Below, one piece after another: positions 1-8,609 of a stretch of 64,000 nucleotides of DNA; position 1 is the first letter of the stretch; the number at the start of each line of letters is the position of its first letter. Under the pieces are notes generated by a model, which saw only the letters and a list, made by a program, of their open reading frames with translations, had not been told where the DNA came from and made no database searches. The DNA is from Geodermatophilus sabuli. GTDB taxonomy: Bacteria > Actinomycetota > Actinomycetes > Mycobacteriales > Geodermatophilaceae. A program made the position numbers and the translations under genes. The DNA is taken from assembly GCF_900215145.1 (NCBI RefSeq), contig NZ_OBDO01000006.1, positions 124,001 to 188,000 on the forward strand, written 5' to 3'.

Positions 1-2
1 TG

Positions 3-611
3 TGGCTGGCACGCGAAGACGGTCGGGAGTGGAGTCGCTTCGAGGCCGTCGCGAACCAGTGCTACGCCGCCATGCCGTACTACAGCCTGTGCCTGCACGA
101 CCGGCGGCGGCTCCCAGCGTCGGTGCTCGACGCGGTCGTCCGCACGCATCCGCTCACCTGGAGTGGGCACGCACCGGTGGCGGCGGCCGCGTACGAGGAC
201 CCGCAGGGGTTCCTCAGATCGGTGCAGCCGGAATGGGACGCCAGACCCGGGCATTCGGTCGTGTGGACCGTTACCGCACCGCGGGAGGCACGCCGGGCGT
301 TGGCCGCGGCGGTGGTCGACGGATGGCGGGCGCGGGCCGAGGATGTCGTCCTGGCGACGCACGAACTGCTCACCAACGCTCTGCGGGTCGCCGCGTTCGT
401 CGAGGTCGCGTTCTGGACCGACCACGAGACCCTCGTCGTCGAGGTCTCCGACACCGGGCCAGGGCTGCCCGATGAGACCTGCGGCTACGTCCCTCCTGCC
501 GATGATCTCGAGGGGAGTCGCGGGATGTGGCTCGCGTGGAGTCTCGCCGACGACGCCGCCGTCGCCTCCAGCCCCACGGGGACGGCCATCCGCCTGTACT
601 TCCGTCGGTGA
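3..611 (+). CDS. MEDS/HATPase anti-sigma regulatory protein, 5' end outside window
   Basis: The frame is open to the left edge, so the N-terminus is missing; about 200 residues are visible. The C-terminal half is a HATPase_c (GHKL) fold, with an N-box-like ATHELLTNAL, a G1-type VEVSDTGPGLP and a final glycine stretch GSRGMWLAW. The part before it (YYSLCLHDRRRLP, THPLTWSG) resembles the end of a MEDS sensory domain. That pairing is typical of actinobacterial RsbA-family proteins, which bind or phosphorylate partners in the cytosol to control stress sigma factors. Which sigma factor it controls cannot be seen here. It ends with TGA at 609-611 and is followed by about 200 nt without a gene. Confidence 0.7.
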   Translation, partial: WLAREDGREWSRFEAVANQCYAAMPYYSLCLHDRRRLPASVLDAVVRTHPLTWSGHAPVAAAAYEDPQGFLRSVQPEWDARPGHSVVWTVTAPREARRALAAAVVDGWRARAEDVVLATHELLTNALRVAAFVEVAFWTDHETLVVEVSDTGPGLPDETCGYVPPADDLEGSRGMWLAWSLADDAAVASSPTGTAIRLYFRR

Positions 612-827
612 GCCACTGAGCGCATTCGCGTTCGGGGCGGCAACGGGCGGGGACGACGAGGCGGCAAAGGACGCCGACGGTCGCTCGGTCCACACCGGGT
701 GCTCCCTCCAGGGCCCTGCCGAGGAGGGGCCCGGCCCTCAGGGTTTATCGCGGCCCGCCCCGGGCCTTGGCGTCCTGTCGGCACTGGCCCCTCCCCGGTG
801 GGCGCCATCCGGGGTGATCATGGCGGC

Positions 828-1574
828 GTGTCCCGAGGGATCCTGCGCATCTACCTGGGCGCCGCGCCGGGCGTCGGTAAGACCTCCGCCGTGCTCGGCG
901 AGGCGCACCGCCGCCTGTCCCGGGGGACCGACGTGGTCGTCGGGCTGATCGAGACCCACGGCCGCGAGCACACCACCGAGCAGCTCGAAGGGCTCGAGGT
1001 CCTGCACCGCGCCGAGGTCACCCACCGCGGCGTCATGCTGACCGAACTCGACGTCGACGGAGTCCTCGCCCGACGCCCCGAGGTCGTCGTGATCGACGAA
1101 CTCGCCCACACCAACGCCCCTGGCTCCCGGCACGCCAAGCGCTGGGAGGACGTCGAGCAGCTGCTGGCTGCCGGGATCAGCGTGCTGACCACGCTGGATG
1201 TGCAGCACCTGGAGAGCCTCACCGACGTGGTCGAGCAGATCACCGGTGTCCGCCTCAGGAGACGGTGCCCGACGCCGTGGTGCGCCGGGCCGATCAGGTC
1301 GAGCTGGTCGGCATGTCCCCGGAGGCGCTGCGCCGCCGGAGGGCCCACGGCAACGCTGCCCAGCCGAGAAGGTGACGCGGCGATCGGGGACTACTTCCGG
1401 ATCGGCAACCTCACCGCGCTGCGCGAGCTCGCCCTGCTGGGGCTGGCCGACCGGGTCGACGAGGGCTTGCGGAGGTACAGGACCGAGCACGCGATCGACC
1501 ACGTGTGGGAGGCGCGGGAACCTCCTGAAGCTGGGGTGTCCGCCCATTCGAAACACTTTCAGTGCCGGACTTAG
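828..1574 (+). pseudogene. kdpD: Truncated, frameshifted kdpD sensor-kinase remnant
   Basis: Only the N-terminal KdpD (Usp-adjacent ATPase-like) domain remains. From a GTG at 828 the frame gives the Walker A motif GAAPGVGKT, the Walker B-like VVVIDELAHTN and the family stretch VQHLESLTDVVEQITGV. At about 1253 the family sequence moves to another frame (ETVPDAVVRRADQVELVGM), and near 1353-1370 it returns (GDYFRIGNLTALRELALL...ADRVDEGLRRYR). The match stops after VWEARE at about 1520. All histidine-kinase domains are absent. KdpD normally senses potassium and phosphorylates KdpE; this copy cannot. The truncation runs directly into the scar arm at 1587, so the element junction probably replaced the 3' part. 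Confidence 0.85.
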
Positions 1575-1586
1575 CGTCGAAGTGAC

Positions 1587-1632
1587 GCGCCCGAACGCGG
1601 GGAAGGACTACAGCAACCGGTACAGCAACGCG
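1587..1632 (+). repeat. Scar arm, copy 1 (tandem ACAGCAAC)
   Basis: This begins CGCCCGAACGCGG and contains two direct ACAGCAAC units separated by CGGT, then GCG. Near-identical arms occur at 39320-39364 and 52392-52436, and a shortened one at 59271-59304. It starts where the kdpD remnant stops and lies about 100 nt before the tRNA-Pro fragment. I infer an attachment-site arm or excision scar left by an integrative element; it may be the arm-binding site of the recombinase. Confidence 0.6.
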
Positions 1633-1730
1633 CCTCGAACCAAGGCGGATTGGGGCGGACGGCCGCGTACGACGCAGGCCCTACACCTGCGCAACCGGCA
1701 CATCGGCGGACGGCAACGAACCTCCCGAAT

Positions 1731-1792
1731 GTGACTGGGGGTCAAGGGGTCGCAGGTTCAAATCCTGTCAGCCCGACAGCGGGAAACCGCAG
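1731..1792 (+). repeat. tRNA-Pro(GGG) 3'-half fragment, att-like direct repeat copy 1
   Basis: The sequence fits the 3' half of a tRNA: anticodon loop CTGGGGG (anticodon GGG, proline), 3' anticodon stem TCAAG, variable loop GGGTC, T-stem/loop GCAGG-TTCAAAT-CCTGT and acceptor strand CAGCCCG. No 5' half precedes it, so it is not a working tRNA gene. Copies sit at 39463-39524 and 52835-52893. Integration into the 3' end of tRNA genes, including tRNA-Pro for the actinomycete element pSAM2, is established; I infer that these are attachment-site remnants. Confidence 0.75.
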
Positions 1793-1793
1793 G

Positions 1794-1832
1794 TCAGGGG
1801 CCGTGTCCGGAGAGATCCGGAACGGCCCCTGA
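1794..1832 (+). terminator. GC-rich hairpin after tRNA-Pro fragment, copy 1
   Basis: An inverted repeat in two steps: TCAGGGGCCGT pairs with ACGGCCCCTGA, and inside it TCCGG pairs with CCGGA. There is no clear U-tract, as is common in actinobacteria. The same hairpin follows the other two tRNA fragments, so it probably was the terminator of the original tRNA gene. Confidence 0.6.
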
Positions 1833-2246
1833 CCCGTTCCGGCGGCGGTTTGACCACCATTAGGCCACCCTTACCTGCGGTTCGGGCTGTGGACGCGGGC
1901 CGGGGAGGGGCTCTCCCCACCCACGCCGCCGAGACAAGGCGCCGCGGCCACGCTGAGTCACAACCGCGCGGTGAGCGCCCGTTCGCGACCCGGCGAAGGC
2001 GTCGCCGGGCGCTTGGCAGGGCGTCCGCTCGCCTCATCCGTTCGCGACTGTGCCCGTTCCGGCCGGCGTCCTGCTCGTCGCTTCGAGCCCCGTTGACCCG
2101 ACGTCAAAGGGTCGTGGGGGACACCTGAGCGTCAGTGCACAGCGCTGTGACGGCCGTACTGCAGGAGGTGTGTGGCACCTGGTCTTGCGACTTCTAGCGA
2201 GCGTGGCGCTGGCAGGGCTCGGTTCTGAACCCGGGGCGGTTCAACC
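1833..2246. other. Intergenic, right arm of scar then no recognisable gene
   Basis: The first 40 nt (TCCGGCGGCGGTTTGACC, then ACCATTAGGCCACCC) form the right arm shared with 52938-52975 and, in altered form, with 59309-59340. Beyond about 1880 I see no gene, RNA or repeat that I can support. Confidence 0.4.
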
Positions 2247-2437
2247 ATCGGCCTGTACCAGACTGAACTGATCGACCGGCAGCGCTCCTGGACGGACGCA
2301 ACGAGGTCGAGCGGGAGACCGCCTTCTGCGTCCACTGGTTCCAACAACGAGCGAGTGCATTCGGGGATCGGCAACCGACCACCGGTCGAGTTCGAAGATC
2401 ACCACTACCGTGACACCACCGCCACCCCGGTCCTCGA
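2247..2437 (+). mobile_element. IS3-family transposase (OrfB) C-terminal remnant
   Basis: Translated pieces QTELIDRQRSWTD, NNERVHSGI and RPPVEFEDHHYRDTTATP match the end of IS3-type integrase-like transposases. The middle piece (NEVERETAF) is in another frame, so there are compensating frameshifts. Only the last ~60 residues are left and no catalytic DDE region is present, so it is inactive. It marks the left border of the less GC-rich segment that follows. Confidence 0.75.
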
Positions 2438-2536
2438 GGTGGCCCAAGTCCGGCCTCCGTCAGATCCAGGACGGTTCAATTGCCTGGGCTGGCAGCAGCT
2501 GTCGTTCGTGGGGTTGGTGGAGACGTGGCTGGCACG

Positions 2537-3964
2537 ATGCTCTCGGCGGACTCGGTGGTGGACCTGCCCCCGAAAGTGGCATTCGGTCTCTTCGGTGGGC
2601 GGGGGTCGGGTAGCTGGCTACTCGACGCGCGATGTGATTCCGTCGAAGTGGGCGCCCCGGTGCGGCTGACCCTGCCCAACGGCGGCCATGACGTCGATGG
2701 GGAGAGTGTCGAGCTCCTCGGGCGGATCACCGCGATCCGGCCGCCGTCGATGATCGTCGTCGACCATTCCCAGCCGTGGCGGGGTCGGATCAGGCTGCAG
2801 TTCGATCCATCAGGGCCGAGTGGTACCCGGATCCGGGTCAGCGTCGAGGTATCCCCGGCGGGCGTCGAGTGGCTGGTTCAGCACAGGGGCGGCGTCATCC
2901 CGGCGCCACCGCTGCGGCCTGGCGTCGTTCGTATCGGCTTGATCGCCTCCAAGACGGGGCCTGCCGCCCTCTGCGTGCCTGCTGCCGAATACCTCGCCGA
3001 GCTCGCCGTGGACGAGATCAACGTCGAAGGTGGACTAGCCGGTCGTGAGGTCGAACTGCTCGTTGCGGACGACGGCTCGAACCCGTGGACCGCCGAGCGA
3101 GAGGCCAAACGCCTTGTCCGCCTCGGATGCCGGGTCATCTTCGCCTGCGTGACGTCAGCCAGCTTCACTGCCATCACGCGATCGCTCCCCGATGGGGCAG
3201 CACTACTCGTCCATGCGACCACGAACGAACGCGAGAACAGCGACTCGCCATGTGTCGTGCGGATCGGCGAGCAGCCGGCAGCTCAAGCCGATGCGATGGT
3301 CGGGCGGATCATGAACGAGACGGGAGGGTGTGGCTGGTTCCTGGTCGGGCAGGACTACAGCTGGTCCTTTGCCGCGCATCGAGTGACGCGAAAGGCGATC
3401 GCGGATGCCGTGGGGCAGGTGGCGGGCGAGGTGTTCACGCCGCTCGGGACCAGTGATTTCAGTGAAGTCATCGAAGCGATACGGCGTTCGGGCGCCGATC
3501 TGGTCATGTCGTCACTCGTCGGACGCGACGAAATGGAGTTCCAACGCCAGTTCGCCGCGTCCGGACTCCGGTCCGAGACAGGATCCCTGTCGTTGCTCAT
3601 GGACGAATCGACCCTGGAGAACATCGGGCCTTCGGCAGAAGGTATCTGGACGGCGCAGGCGTACTTCCAGGATACAGCGGTGCCGGGGAATGGGGAGTTC
3701 CTCAAACGCTACCGGTCGGCGCATGGCAGATGGGCTCCATCGGTCTCGACATTGACGCAAACCGTCTACGAGGCAATTCATCTATACGCGCGAGCCGTCC
3801 ACGTGTGTCCCGACGACCACCCGCGTCAGCAAGGCCGAGCCTTCGTCGAGGCCGCTGCGAGGCGGGTCGGCGCGGCTGTGGGTGGGCGAGACCTGCTGTC
3901 GCCACGGCTCTACCTCGCTGAGGCGCGGATGGGACGGTTCCGAATCTTCGACGATGTCGAGTAG
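2537..3964 (+). CDS. SRPBCC-domain / periplasmic-binding-type (AmiC-like) fusion protein
   Basis: A 475-residue protein starting at ATG 2537; an upstream in-frame TTG at 2480 is less credible. Residues about 1-110 (VVDLPPKVAFGLF, MIVVDHSQPWRGRIRL) look like an SRPBCC/START ligand pocket. Residues about 130-470 look like a type I periplasmic-binding domain (Peripla_BP_6): VRIGLIASKTGPAAL, AVDEINVEGGLAGREVEL and a C-terminal TQTVYEAIHLYARAV. There is no signal peptide or membrane segment, so it should be cytosolic. AmiC is a known cytosolic binding-protein relative that senses amides and controls amidase expression. An amidase gene lies 1.3 kb downstream, which suggests a ligand sensor for the 5-10 kb operon. 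No DNA- or RNA-binding domain is visible, so a direct regulator role is inference. Codon use is less GC-biased than in the chromosome to the right. Confidence 0.7.
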   Translation: MLSADSVVDLPPKVAFGLFGGRGSGSWLLDARCDSVEVGAPVRLTLPNGGHDVDGESVELLGRITAIRPPSMIVVDHSQPWRGRIRLQFDPSGPSGTRIRVSVEVSPAGVEWLVQHRGGVIPAPPLRPGVVRIGLIASKTGPAALCVPAAEYLAELAVDEINVEGGLAGREVELLVADDGSNPWTAEREAKRLVRLGCRVIFACVTSASFTAITRSLPDGAALLVHATTNERENSDSPCVVRIGEQPAAQADAMVGRIMNETGGCGWFLVGQDYSWSFAAHRVTRKAIADAVGQVAGEVFTPLGTSDFSEVIEAIRRSGADLVMSSLVGRDEMEFQRQFAASGLRSETGSLSLLMDESTLENIGPSAEGIWTAQAYFQDTAVPGNGEFLKRYRSAHGRWAPSVSTLTQTVYEAIHLYARAVHVCPDDHPRQQGRAFVEAAARRVGAAVGGRDLLSPRLYLAEARMGRFRIFDDVE

Positions 3965-4236
3965 CCGCTGCCGGCCGGTTCATGGGCGGGCGGTCCGGTC
4001 GGCGCGCTCGATTACCGACCGAGTTGCACCCTTGCGGCGTATGCGGATCTCCAGCACCCCGTCCTTGACCGGGGCCGTCTCCTCGGCAACGGCGCCGTGC
4101 TTGCGGTACAACGCCTGGACGCGCGTCCAGGGGCGGGGGCCCGACATGGCGATCCCGACCAACTCGCCATTCCGTCGGCGACGGCTCCCGACTGCGACGA
4201 CTGCGCGTCGTACGCGAGTCGCCAATACTTCGTCAC

Positions 4237-4252
4237 GTCGACAGATGTCGAC
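4237..4252. promoter_or_regulatory. Perfect palindrome, probable ArsR operator
   Basis: GTCGACAGATGTCGAC is an inverted repeat with 7-bp arms and a 2-nt centre. It lies where the -35 region of the downstream promoter would be, five bases before the -10-like TACACT. ArsR-family repressors commonly bind such dyads at their own promoter, so autoregulation is likely but inferred. Confidence 0.5.
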
Positions 4253-4257
4253 GGATG

Positions 4258-4263
4258 TACACT
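4258..4263 (+). promoter_or_regulatory. -10 element of a probably leaderless promoter
   Basis: TACACT ends 8 nt before the GTG start of the ArsR gene, which puts the expected transcription start at or next to the start codon. No ribosome-binding site is seen, which fits leaderless initiation. Confidence 0.45.
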
Positions 4264-4271
4264 GACATGCT

Positions 4272-4619
4272 GTGAGCGCGAACGAAATCCTCGCCTTCGA
4301 CGCCCTGTCCGACCGGGTTCGGCGGCAGATCCTCTCTGCGCTGGGAGAGGACGGCGAGCTCACTGTCACCGAGATCGCGGAGCGGGTCGACGTCGTCGGC
4401 CGCAGCACGGTTTCCAGTCATCTGCGGATCCTGCGCACATCGGGCGTGGTGAACGAACGTCGTGACGGCCGTCGGCGCTACTACTCCGTGGATACGGATG
4501 GGTCGATCCGTGACGCGTTCCGGTTCCTGCAGGGGCTCCTCGGAGCAGGCGTTCAGCTCGACATGTCGGCGTCCGAGGCGATCGAGTCCGAAGGGCAGCC
4601 ACACAAGAAGGTTGGCTGA
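4272..4619 (+). CDS. ArsR/SmtB-family winged-helix repressor
   Basis: 115 residues, GTG start. The sequence follows the ArsR pattern: ALSDRVRRQILSAL, the recognition region VTEIAERVDVVGRSTVSSHLRIL, then GVVNERRDGRRRYYSV as the wing. No cysteine metal-binding motif is present, so it probably responds to an organic ligand or a protein partner rather than a metal. It lies upstream of and in the same direction as the amidase-ureohydrolase operon, with a palindrome over its own promoter. I infer that it represses itself and perhaps the operon; the 430 nt before the next gene leave room for a second promoter. Confidence 0.8.
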   Translation: MSANEILAFDALSDRVRRQILSALGEDGELTVTEIAERVDVVGRSTVSSHLRILRTSGVVNERRDGRRRYYSVDTDGSIRDAFRFLQGLLGAGVQLDMSASEAIESEGQPHKKVG

Positions 4620-5053
4620 CCGGTGGGCGGTGTAGCGCAACTTCTCGCCCGAGTGGCCGGTTGATCGCCGCCGGCCCGTCCCGTCGGGGCCGACCGCCTT
4701 CGCGCCCTGCACCCGCCATCCTGCGCACACCCACCCCTCAGTGCGTTGCCGAGCTCGGCGCAGGTGTCGTCACGACCTGGCTGTCTCTTGGCTGGTGACC
4801 AGTCAAGTCGCGCGGTCGGGGTCCCGTCCTGCGTTGGCCCAGATCACGAAGCGACCGGCAACAACCGACGTGCCGACAGGTATCGACGCATCCACTCGAC
4901 ATCGCTACGGTGACGCGCACCACAGGGCGACGAAGGGGTGCGCGACATGGACGGTGCTCAAGTGGCCGGCCACCACCACGCGTCGACGACCTCCGATCCG
5001 CCATCCGGCTCGCGCCTCCGAGACGGGTCACCACAAGTCTGAACGGGACGGCC
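4620..5053. other. 434-nt intergenic region upstream of the amidase operon
   Basis: No convincing reading frame on either strand and no tRNA-like or strong hairpin structure. It should contain the promoter of the operon beginning at 5054, but I cannot place it. Confidence 0.3.
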
Positions 5054-5245
5054 ATGCCGCGCGACAACTTCGACGAGGCGGGACTCACCGCGTTGGTGTC
5101 CTTTGCCCGCCTGGACCTCTCCCCTGAACGCAAGGCCGCCATGGCCCCGGCTCTCGACCTGATCGTCGGGCTCATCGACAGCCTCGATGCCGTGGACGTC
5201 GGTGAGACTCCTCCGGCCTCCGCCTACGACCCACGCTGGGAGTGA
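5054..5245 (+). CDS. AtzG/GatC-like small subunit of an amidase
   Basis: 63 residues from ATG 5054 (MPRDNFDEAGLTAL). The pattern of two amphipathic helices (LVSFARLDLSPERKAAM, IVGLIDSLDAVDV) followed by a tail ending SAYDPRWE is like the short AtzG or GatC proteins that wrap around a large amidase subunit. The large subunit starts four bases after this stop. AtzG partners AtzE (1-carboxybiuret hydrolase). A housekeeping GatC is unlikely because gatA and gatB do not flank it. Function by analogy: stabilises or completes the active site of the amidase encoded next. Confidence 0.6.
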   Translation: MPRDNFDEAGLTALVSFARLDLSPERKAAMAPALDLIVGLIDSLDAVDVGETPPASAYDPRWE

Positions 5246-5249
5246 GCAG

Positions 5250-6641
5250 ATGAAGCCGTACCAGCTGAGCATCACCGAGGCTTCGCGCCTCGTCGCGTCC
5301 CGGGAACTGTCACCCGTCGAACTCACGCGTTCTGTGCTCGAGCGCATCGACGAGGTGGACGGCCGGCTGAGCGCGTTCGTCGTCGTCGCCACCGAGCAGG
5401 CGATGGAGGCGGCGGCGATCGCCGAGAAGGAGATCGCCGACGGCAGCTACCGGGGGCCGCTGCACGGCATCCCGATCGGCATCAAGGATCTCTTCGACGT
5501 GGCGGGGTTCCCGACGTCTGCGAGCTCGAAGGTCCGCGTGGACCACATGGCCACCGAGGACTCGGCCTGTGTGCAACGGTTGCGGGACGCAGGCGCGATC
5601 ATGGTCGGAAAGACGCACACGCACGAATTCGCCTACGGCGTCATCACGCCCACCACCCGCAATCCATGGGACCTCGCGCGTATCCCGGGTGGCTCCAGTG
5701 GTGGCTCCGGCGCGGCTGTCGCGTCCGGGGAGTGTCTGGCGGCCATGGGCAGCGACACGGGCGGGTCGATCCGGATCCCCGCCTCGGTCTGCGGCACCGT
5801 GGGCCTCAAGCCGACGTACGGCCGGGTCTCCCGACACGGGGTCACTTCGCTGTGCTGGGCTCTGGACCACGTGGGCCCGCTGACCCGCACTGTGCGGGAC
5901 GCTGCCTTGATGCTGGGCGTTGTCGCGGGCTTCGACCCTCGGGACCCGGCGACCGCGGAGGTTGCGATTCCCGACTACACCGACGGCATCGACGCCGGGG
6001 TCTCCGGCCTGACCATCGGGCTCCCGACCAACTACTTCTTCGACGACGTCGACCCACAGGTGGAGACGTTCGTGCGCGAGGCCGTGGCCGTGCTGGCAGC
6101 GAATGGGGCCACGGTGCGGGAGGTCGAGATCCCCTACGCACAACAGATGATGGCCGTCGAGTTCGGGCTCATCGTCCCCGAAGCCTCCGCCTACCACCAG
6201 TCGATGCTGCGTGCTCGCGGTGAGCATTACCAGGACGACGTCCGCATCTTCCTGGAAGTCGGCGAAGTAATGCTGGCCAGCCAGTATCTCAAGGTCCTCC
6301 GAGTCCGCACGCTGATCAAGGAGGCCTTCCGTGAGGCCTTCGAGGGTCTCGATGCGATCGTCTGCCCCACGTTGCCGGCGACGGCAGCCCGTGTCGGTCA
6401 GCAGGAGTTCGAGTTCCCCAAGGGGGTCCGCAAGAGCGTGATCAACGCCTATGTCGGGCACTCGGCACCGGGCAACGTCACCGGCCTGCCGGCTCTGTCT
6501 CTGCCGTGCGGCTTCGACTCGAACGGCCTACCTGTCGGTCTGCAGGTCATCGGACGCCCGTACGACGAGCGGACCGTGTTGCGCATCGGGCACACCTACG
6601 AGGCGGCGACCGACTGGACGGCTCGTACTCCCAGCCTCTGA
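5250..6641 (+). CDS. Amidase-signature hydrolase (AtzE/GatA-like)
   Basis: 463 residues from ATG 5250, four bases after the small-subunit gene. The full amidase-signature triad is visible: Lys79 in GIPIGIKDLFD, cis-Ser149 in PGGSSGGSG and the nucleophile Ser173 in GSDTGGSIR. The length and the C-terminal GLPALSLPCGF and GLPVGLQVIG segments are normal for the family. Such enzymes hydrolyse carboxamides in the cytosol. With an AtzG-like partner, a ureohydrolase and a DUF1989 protein in the same operon, a biuret-, urea- or guanidine-derived amide is the likely substrate. The exact substrate cannot be read from sequence. Confidence 0.85.
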   Translation: MKPYQLSITEASRLVASRELSPVELTRSVLERIDEVDGRLSAFVVVATEQAMEAAAIAEKEIADGSYRGPLHGIPIGIKDLFDVAGFPTSASSKVRVDHMATEDSACVQRLRDAGAIMVGKTHTHEFAYGVITPTTRNPWDLARIPGGSSGGSGAAVASGECLAAMGSDTGGSIRIPASVCGTVGLKPTYGRVSRHGVTSLCWALDHVGPLTRTVRDAALMLGVVAGFDPRDPATAEVAIPDYTDGIDAGVSGLTIGLPTNYFFDDVDPQVETFVREAVAVLAANGATVREVEIPYAQQMMAVEFGLIVPEASAYHQSMLRARGEHYQDDVRIFLEVGEVMLASQYLKVLRVRTLIKEAFREAFEGLDAIVCPTLPATAARVGQQEFEFPKGVRKSVINAYVGHSAPGNVTGLPALSLPCGFDSNGLPVGLQVIGRPYDERTVLRIGHTYEAATDWTARTPSL

Positions 6642-6750
6642 GCTCTCGGGCATCACGCCTCGGACACCGCAAGCATCGACGCGCGGCGAAACCCGACGTC
6701 GCCGCCGAGCAAAGCCAACTCCCCGCATCGACGTCTGCAGGAGAAGGACC

Positions 6751-7785
6751 ATGCCAGACCGGCCGCCAGATCCCCGGACGTTCCAGGACGGGCCCAGCTA
6801 CCTCGGTCTTCCCAGCTTTATGAAGGTTCCATATCTGGCGATGCCGGAGGAGTTGGATGACCGCACTCCTGACGTCGCCATAGTAGGCGCTCCCTGGGAT
6901 GACTCCGTGGTGAATCGTCCGGGAGCACGCTTCGGACCGAGATCCATCCGTTTCGCCAACTACATCTATCCGTTTTGGCACCTGGACCTGCAGGTGGCGC
7001 CCTTCGACGTACTCGACGTCATCGACTTCGGCGATGCCGCATGCGTGCCGGGACTGGTCGAGGAATCACACAAGGCGATTCATGACCGCGTACTGGCGGT
7101 TGCCCAGCGTGGCATCGTCCCCATCGTTCTGGGGGGCGATCACTCCATCACCTATCCCTCGGCTTCAGCGGTGGCCGAAGCCGTGGCCCCTCGTGAACTC
7201 GGGGTGATCCACTTCGACGCCCACGCCGACACGGCGGACGAGGTCTGGGGAAATCTCCGCTCCCACGGAACGCCGATGAGACGTCTGATCGAGTCCGGAG
7301 CCGTCGCGGGGAGGAACTTCGTCCAGGTCGGGCTCCGTGGCTATTGGCCCCCTCCGGAGATCCTCGAGTGGATGCACGCGCAGCAAATGAGATGGCATCT
7401 CATGGGCGAACTGCTCGACCGTGGCGTGGACGCCGTCATCGATACGGCGATCGAGGAGGCCCTGGATGGCCCGGACGTCATCTACCTCTCGGTCGATATC
7501 GATGTTCTGGATCCGGGGTTCGCGCCCGGAACCGGCACGCCGGAACCGGGTGGAATGCAACCGGCCGATCTACTGCGCGCCATACGGCGGATCGCCGAGA
7601 AGACGAACGTCATCGCCATGGACGTGGTCGAGGTATCACCCCCCTATGATCACGCCGAACTGACTGCGCAGAATGCGAACCGTTGCGTCTTGGAGGCAAT
7701 CAGCGCTCTGGCTGTGAAGCACAGGGACTCGATTACCCGTGCGGAACGAGGTTCCGAATCGCCGCGCTCCATGACCAACCCGTAA
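6751..7785 (+). CDS. Ureohydrolase (agmatinase/guanidinase-type arginase superfamily)
   Basis: 344 residues; ATG 6751 has a good ribosome site (GGAGAAGG). The binuclear manganese ligands of the arginase fold are all present: GGDHS (His131), HFDAHAD (Asp156, His158, Asp160) and SVDIDVLDPGFAPGTGTPEP (Asp249, Asp251). The family removes urea from guanidino compounds such as agmatine, guanidinobutyrate or guanidine. An N-terminal YLGLPSFMKVP segment resembles agmatinase-like proteins more than arginases. The position between an amidase and a DUF1989 gene, with a permease, argues for a catabolic role on an imported guanidino compound. Base composition is lower in GC than in the flanking DNA. Confidence 0.85.
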   Translation: MPDRPPDPRTFQDGPSYLGLPSFMKVPYLAMPEELDDRTPDVAIVGAPWDDSVVNRPGARFGPRSIRFANYIYPFWHLDLQVAPFDVLDVIDFGDAACVPGLVEESHKAIHDRVLAVAQRGIVPIVLGGDHSITYPSASAVAEAVAPRELGVIHFDAHADTADEVWGNLRSHGTPMRRLIESGAVAGRNFVQVGLRGYWPPPEILEWMHAQQMRWHLMGELLDRGVDAVIDTAIEEALDGPDVIYLSVDIDVLDPGFAPGTGTPEPGGMQPADLLRAIRRIAEKTNVIAMDVVEVSPPYDHAELTAQNANRCVLEAISALAVKHRDSITRAERGSESPRSMTNP

Positions 7786-7863
7786 GCGGTCCGCACTGTG
7801 AAGTTTTTCTGAGGAAAGTCAGACCACTGGATAGAACCACAGGCACGTTCATCAGGAGGAGAG

Positions 7864-8487
7864 ATGTCCATTCAAGACAGGACACGGGGTGCGCTGACGA
7901 TCCCGTCCGCAGAAGGCCGTGGTTTCAGTATCGGCGCCGGCGAAGAATTCCGGGTCGTGGATGTGGAAGGCCAACAGATCGCCGACTTCGTCGCACTGGC
8001 GGCTGACGACATCTCGGAGACCTCCTCCCCGGCGAAGACGGTACTCTTCAACAACCCCAAGTACCGGCTATCGCCTGGCGACCATTTCTATTCGAGCCGA
8101 GGGCGACCGATGTTCGAAATAGTCTCCGACGACAGCAACGGCGTGCACGACTTTCTCTACGCTGCCTGCAGCGCGACGTGGTACGCCAGCCTCGGTCATC
8201 CTGGCCACCGGAATTGCTTCGACAACCTCGTCTCTGGGTTGTCATCGATCCGTTCGATCAGCCCCGACGACCTGCCCGATCCGATCAACCTGTTCCAGGA
8301 CACATACCCTCAGTCGGATGGGACGATCGCCTTGCGGCCCTCGCCGACCGGGCCCGGTGATTCGATCGTTCTCCGCGCGGCCATGCCTTGCATCGTCGGA
8401 ATAACCTCCTGCGCTTACGACCTCGAACCGCCGGAAGACAACGTCAACGGCGCGGCGCCGTCACCGATTCGTGTCGAGTTCCTCTAA
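7864..8487 (+). CDS. DUF1989 / urea-carboxylase-associated family protein
   Basis: 207 residues; ATG preceded by a strong AGGAGGAG. The sequence has the DUF1989 layout: FRVVDVEGQQIADFVAL near the N-terminus, SPGDHFYSSRGRPMFEI, DDSNGVHDFLYAACS and a central HRNCFDNL with Cys and His. Members pair with urea or guanidine carboxylases, and two of them form carboxyguanidine deiminase (CgdAB). Here there is only one DUF1989 gene and no carboxylase in the window, so the reaction may differ. The operon setting with ureohydrolase and amidase supports C-N bond chemistry on a guanidino or ureido compound. Confidence 0.75.
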   Translation: MSIQDRTRGALTIPSAEGRGFSIGAGEEFRVVDVEGQQIADFVALAADDISETSSPAKTVLFNNPKYRLSPGDHFYSSRGRPMFEIVSDDSNGVHDFLYAACSATWYASLGHPGHRNCFDNLVSGLSSIRSISPDDLPDPINLFQDTYPQSDGTIALRPSPTGPGDSIVLRAAMPCIVGITSCAYDLEPPEDNVNGAAPSPIRVEFL

Positions 8488-8609
8488 CTCCTGATAGCTA
8501 TGGGGAGGGCCCCGCTCCGCGGCATCGGGAGTGCGGTGGTTTATGAGGCCAGGCGGTTCCTTCGTCAATGTTGGGCCACGACTCGAGATCAGCGCAAAGG
8601 AGACCACAG

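Noticed and set aside
1731..1792. A functional tRNA-Pro gene
   Set aside because: Only the anticodon loop to acceptor end is present; the 5' acceptor strand, D-arm and full anticodon stem are missing in all three copies.
5054..5245. GatC of the tRNA-dependent amidotransferase
   Set aside because: gatA/gatB are not adjacent, the amidase is AtzE-like in context, and the other operon members are catabolic.
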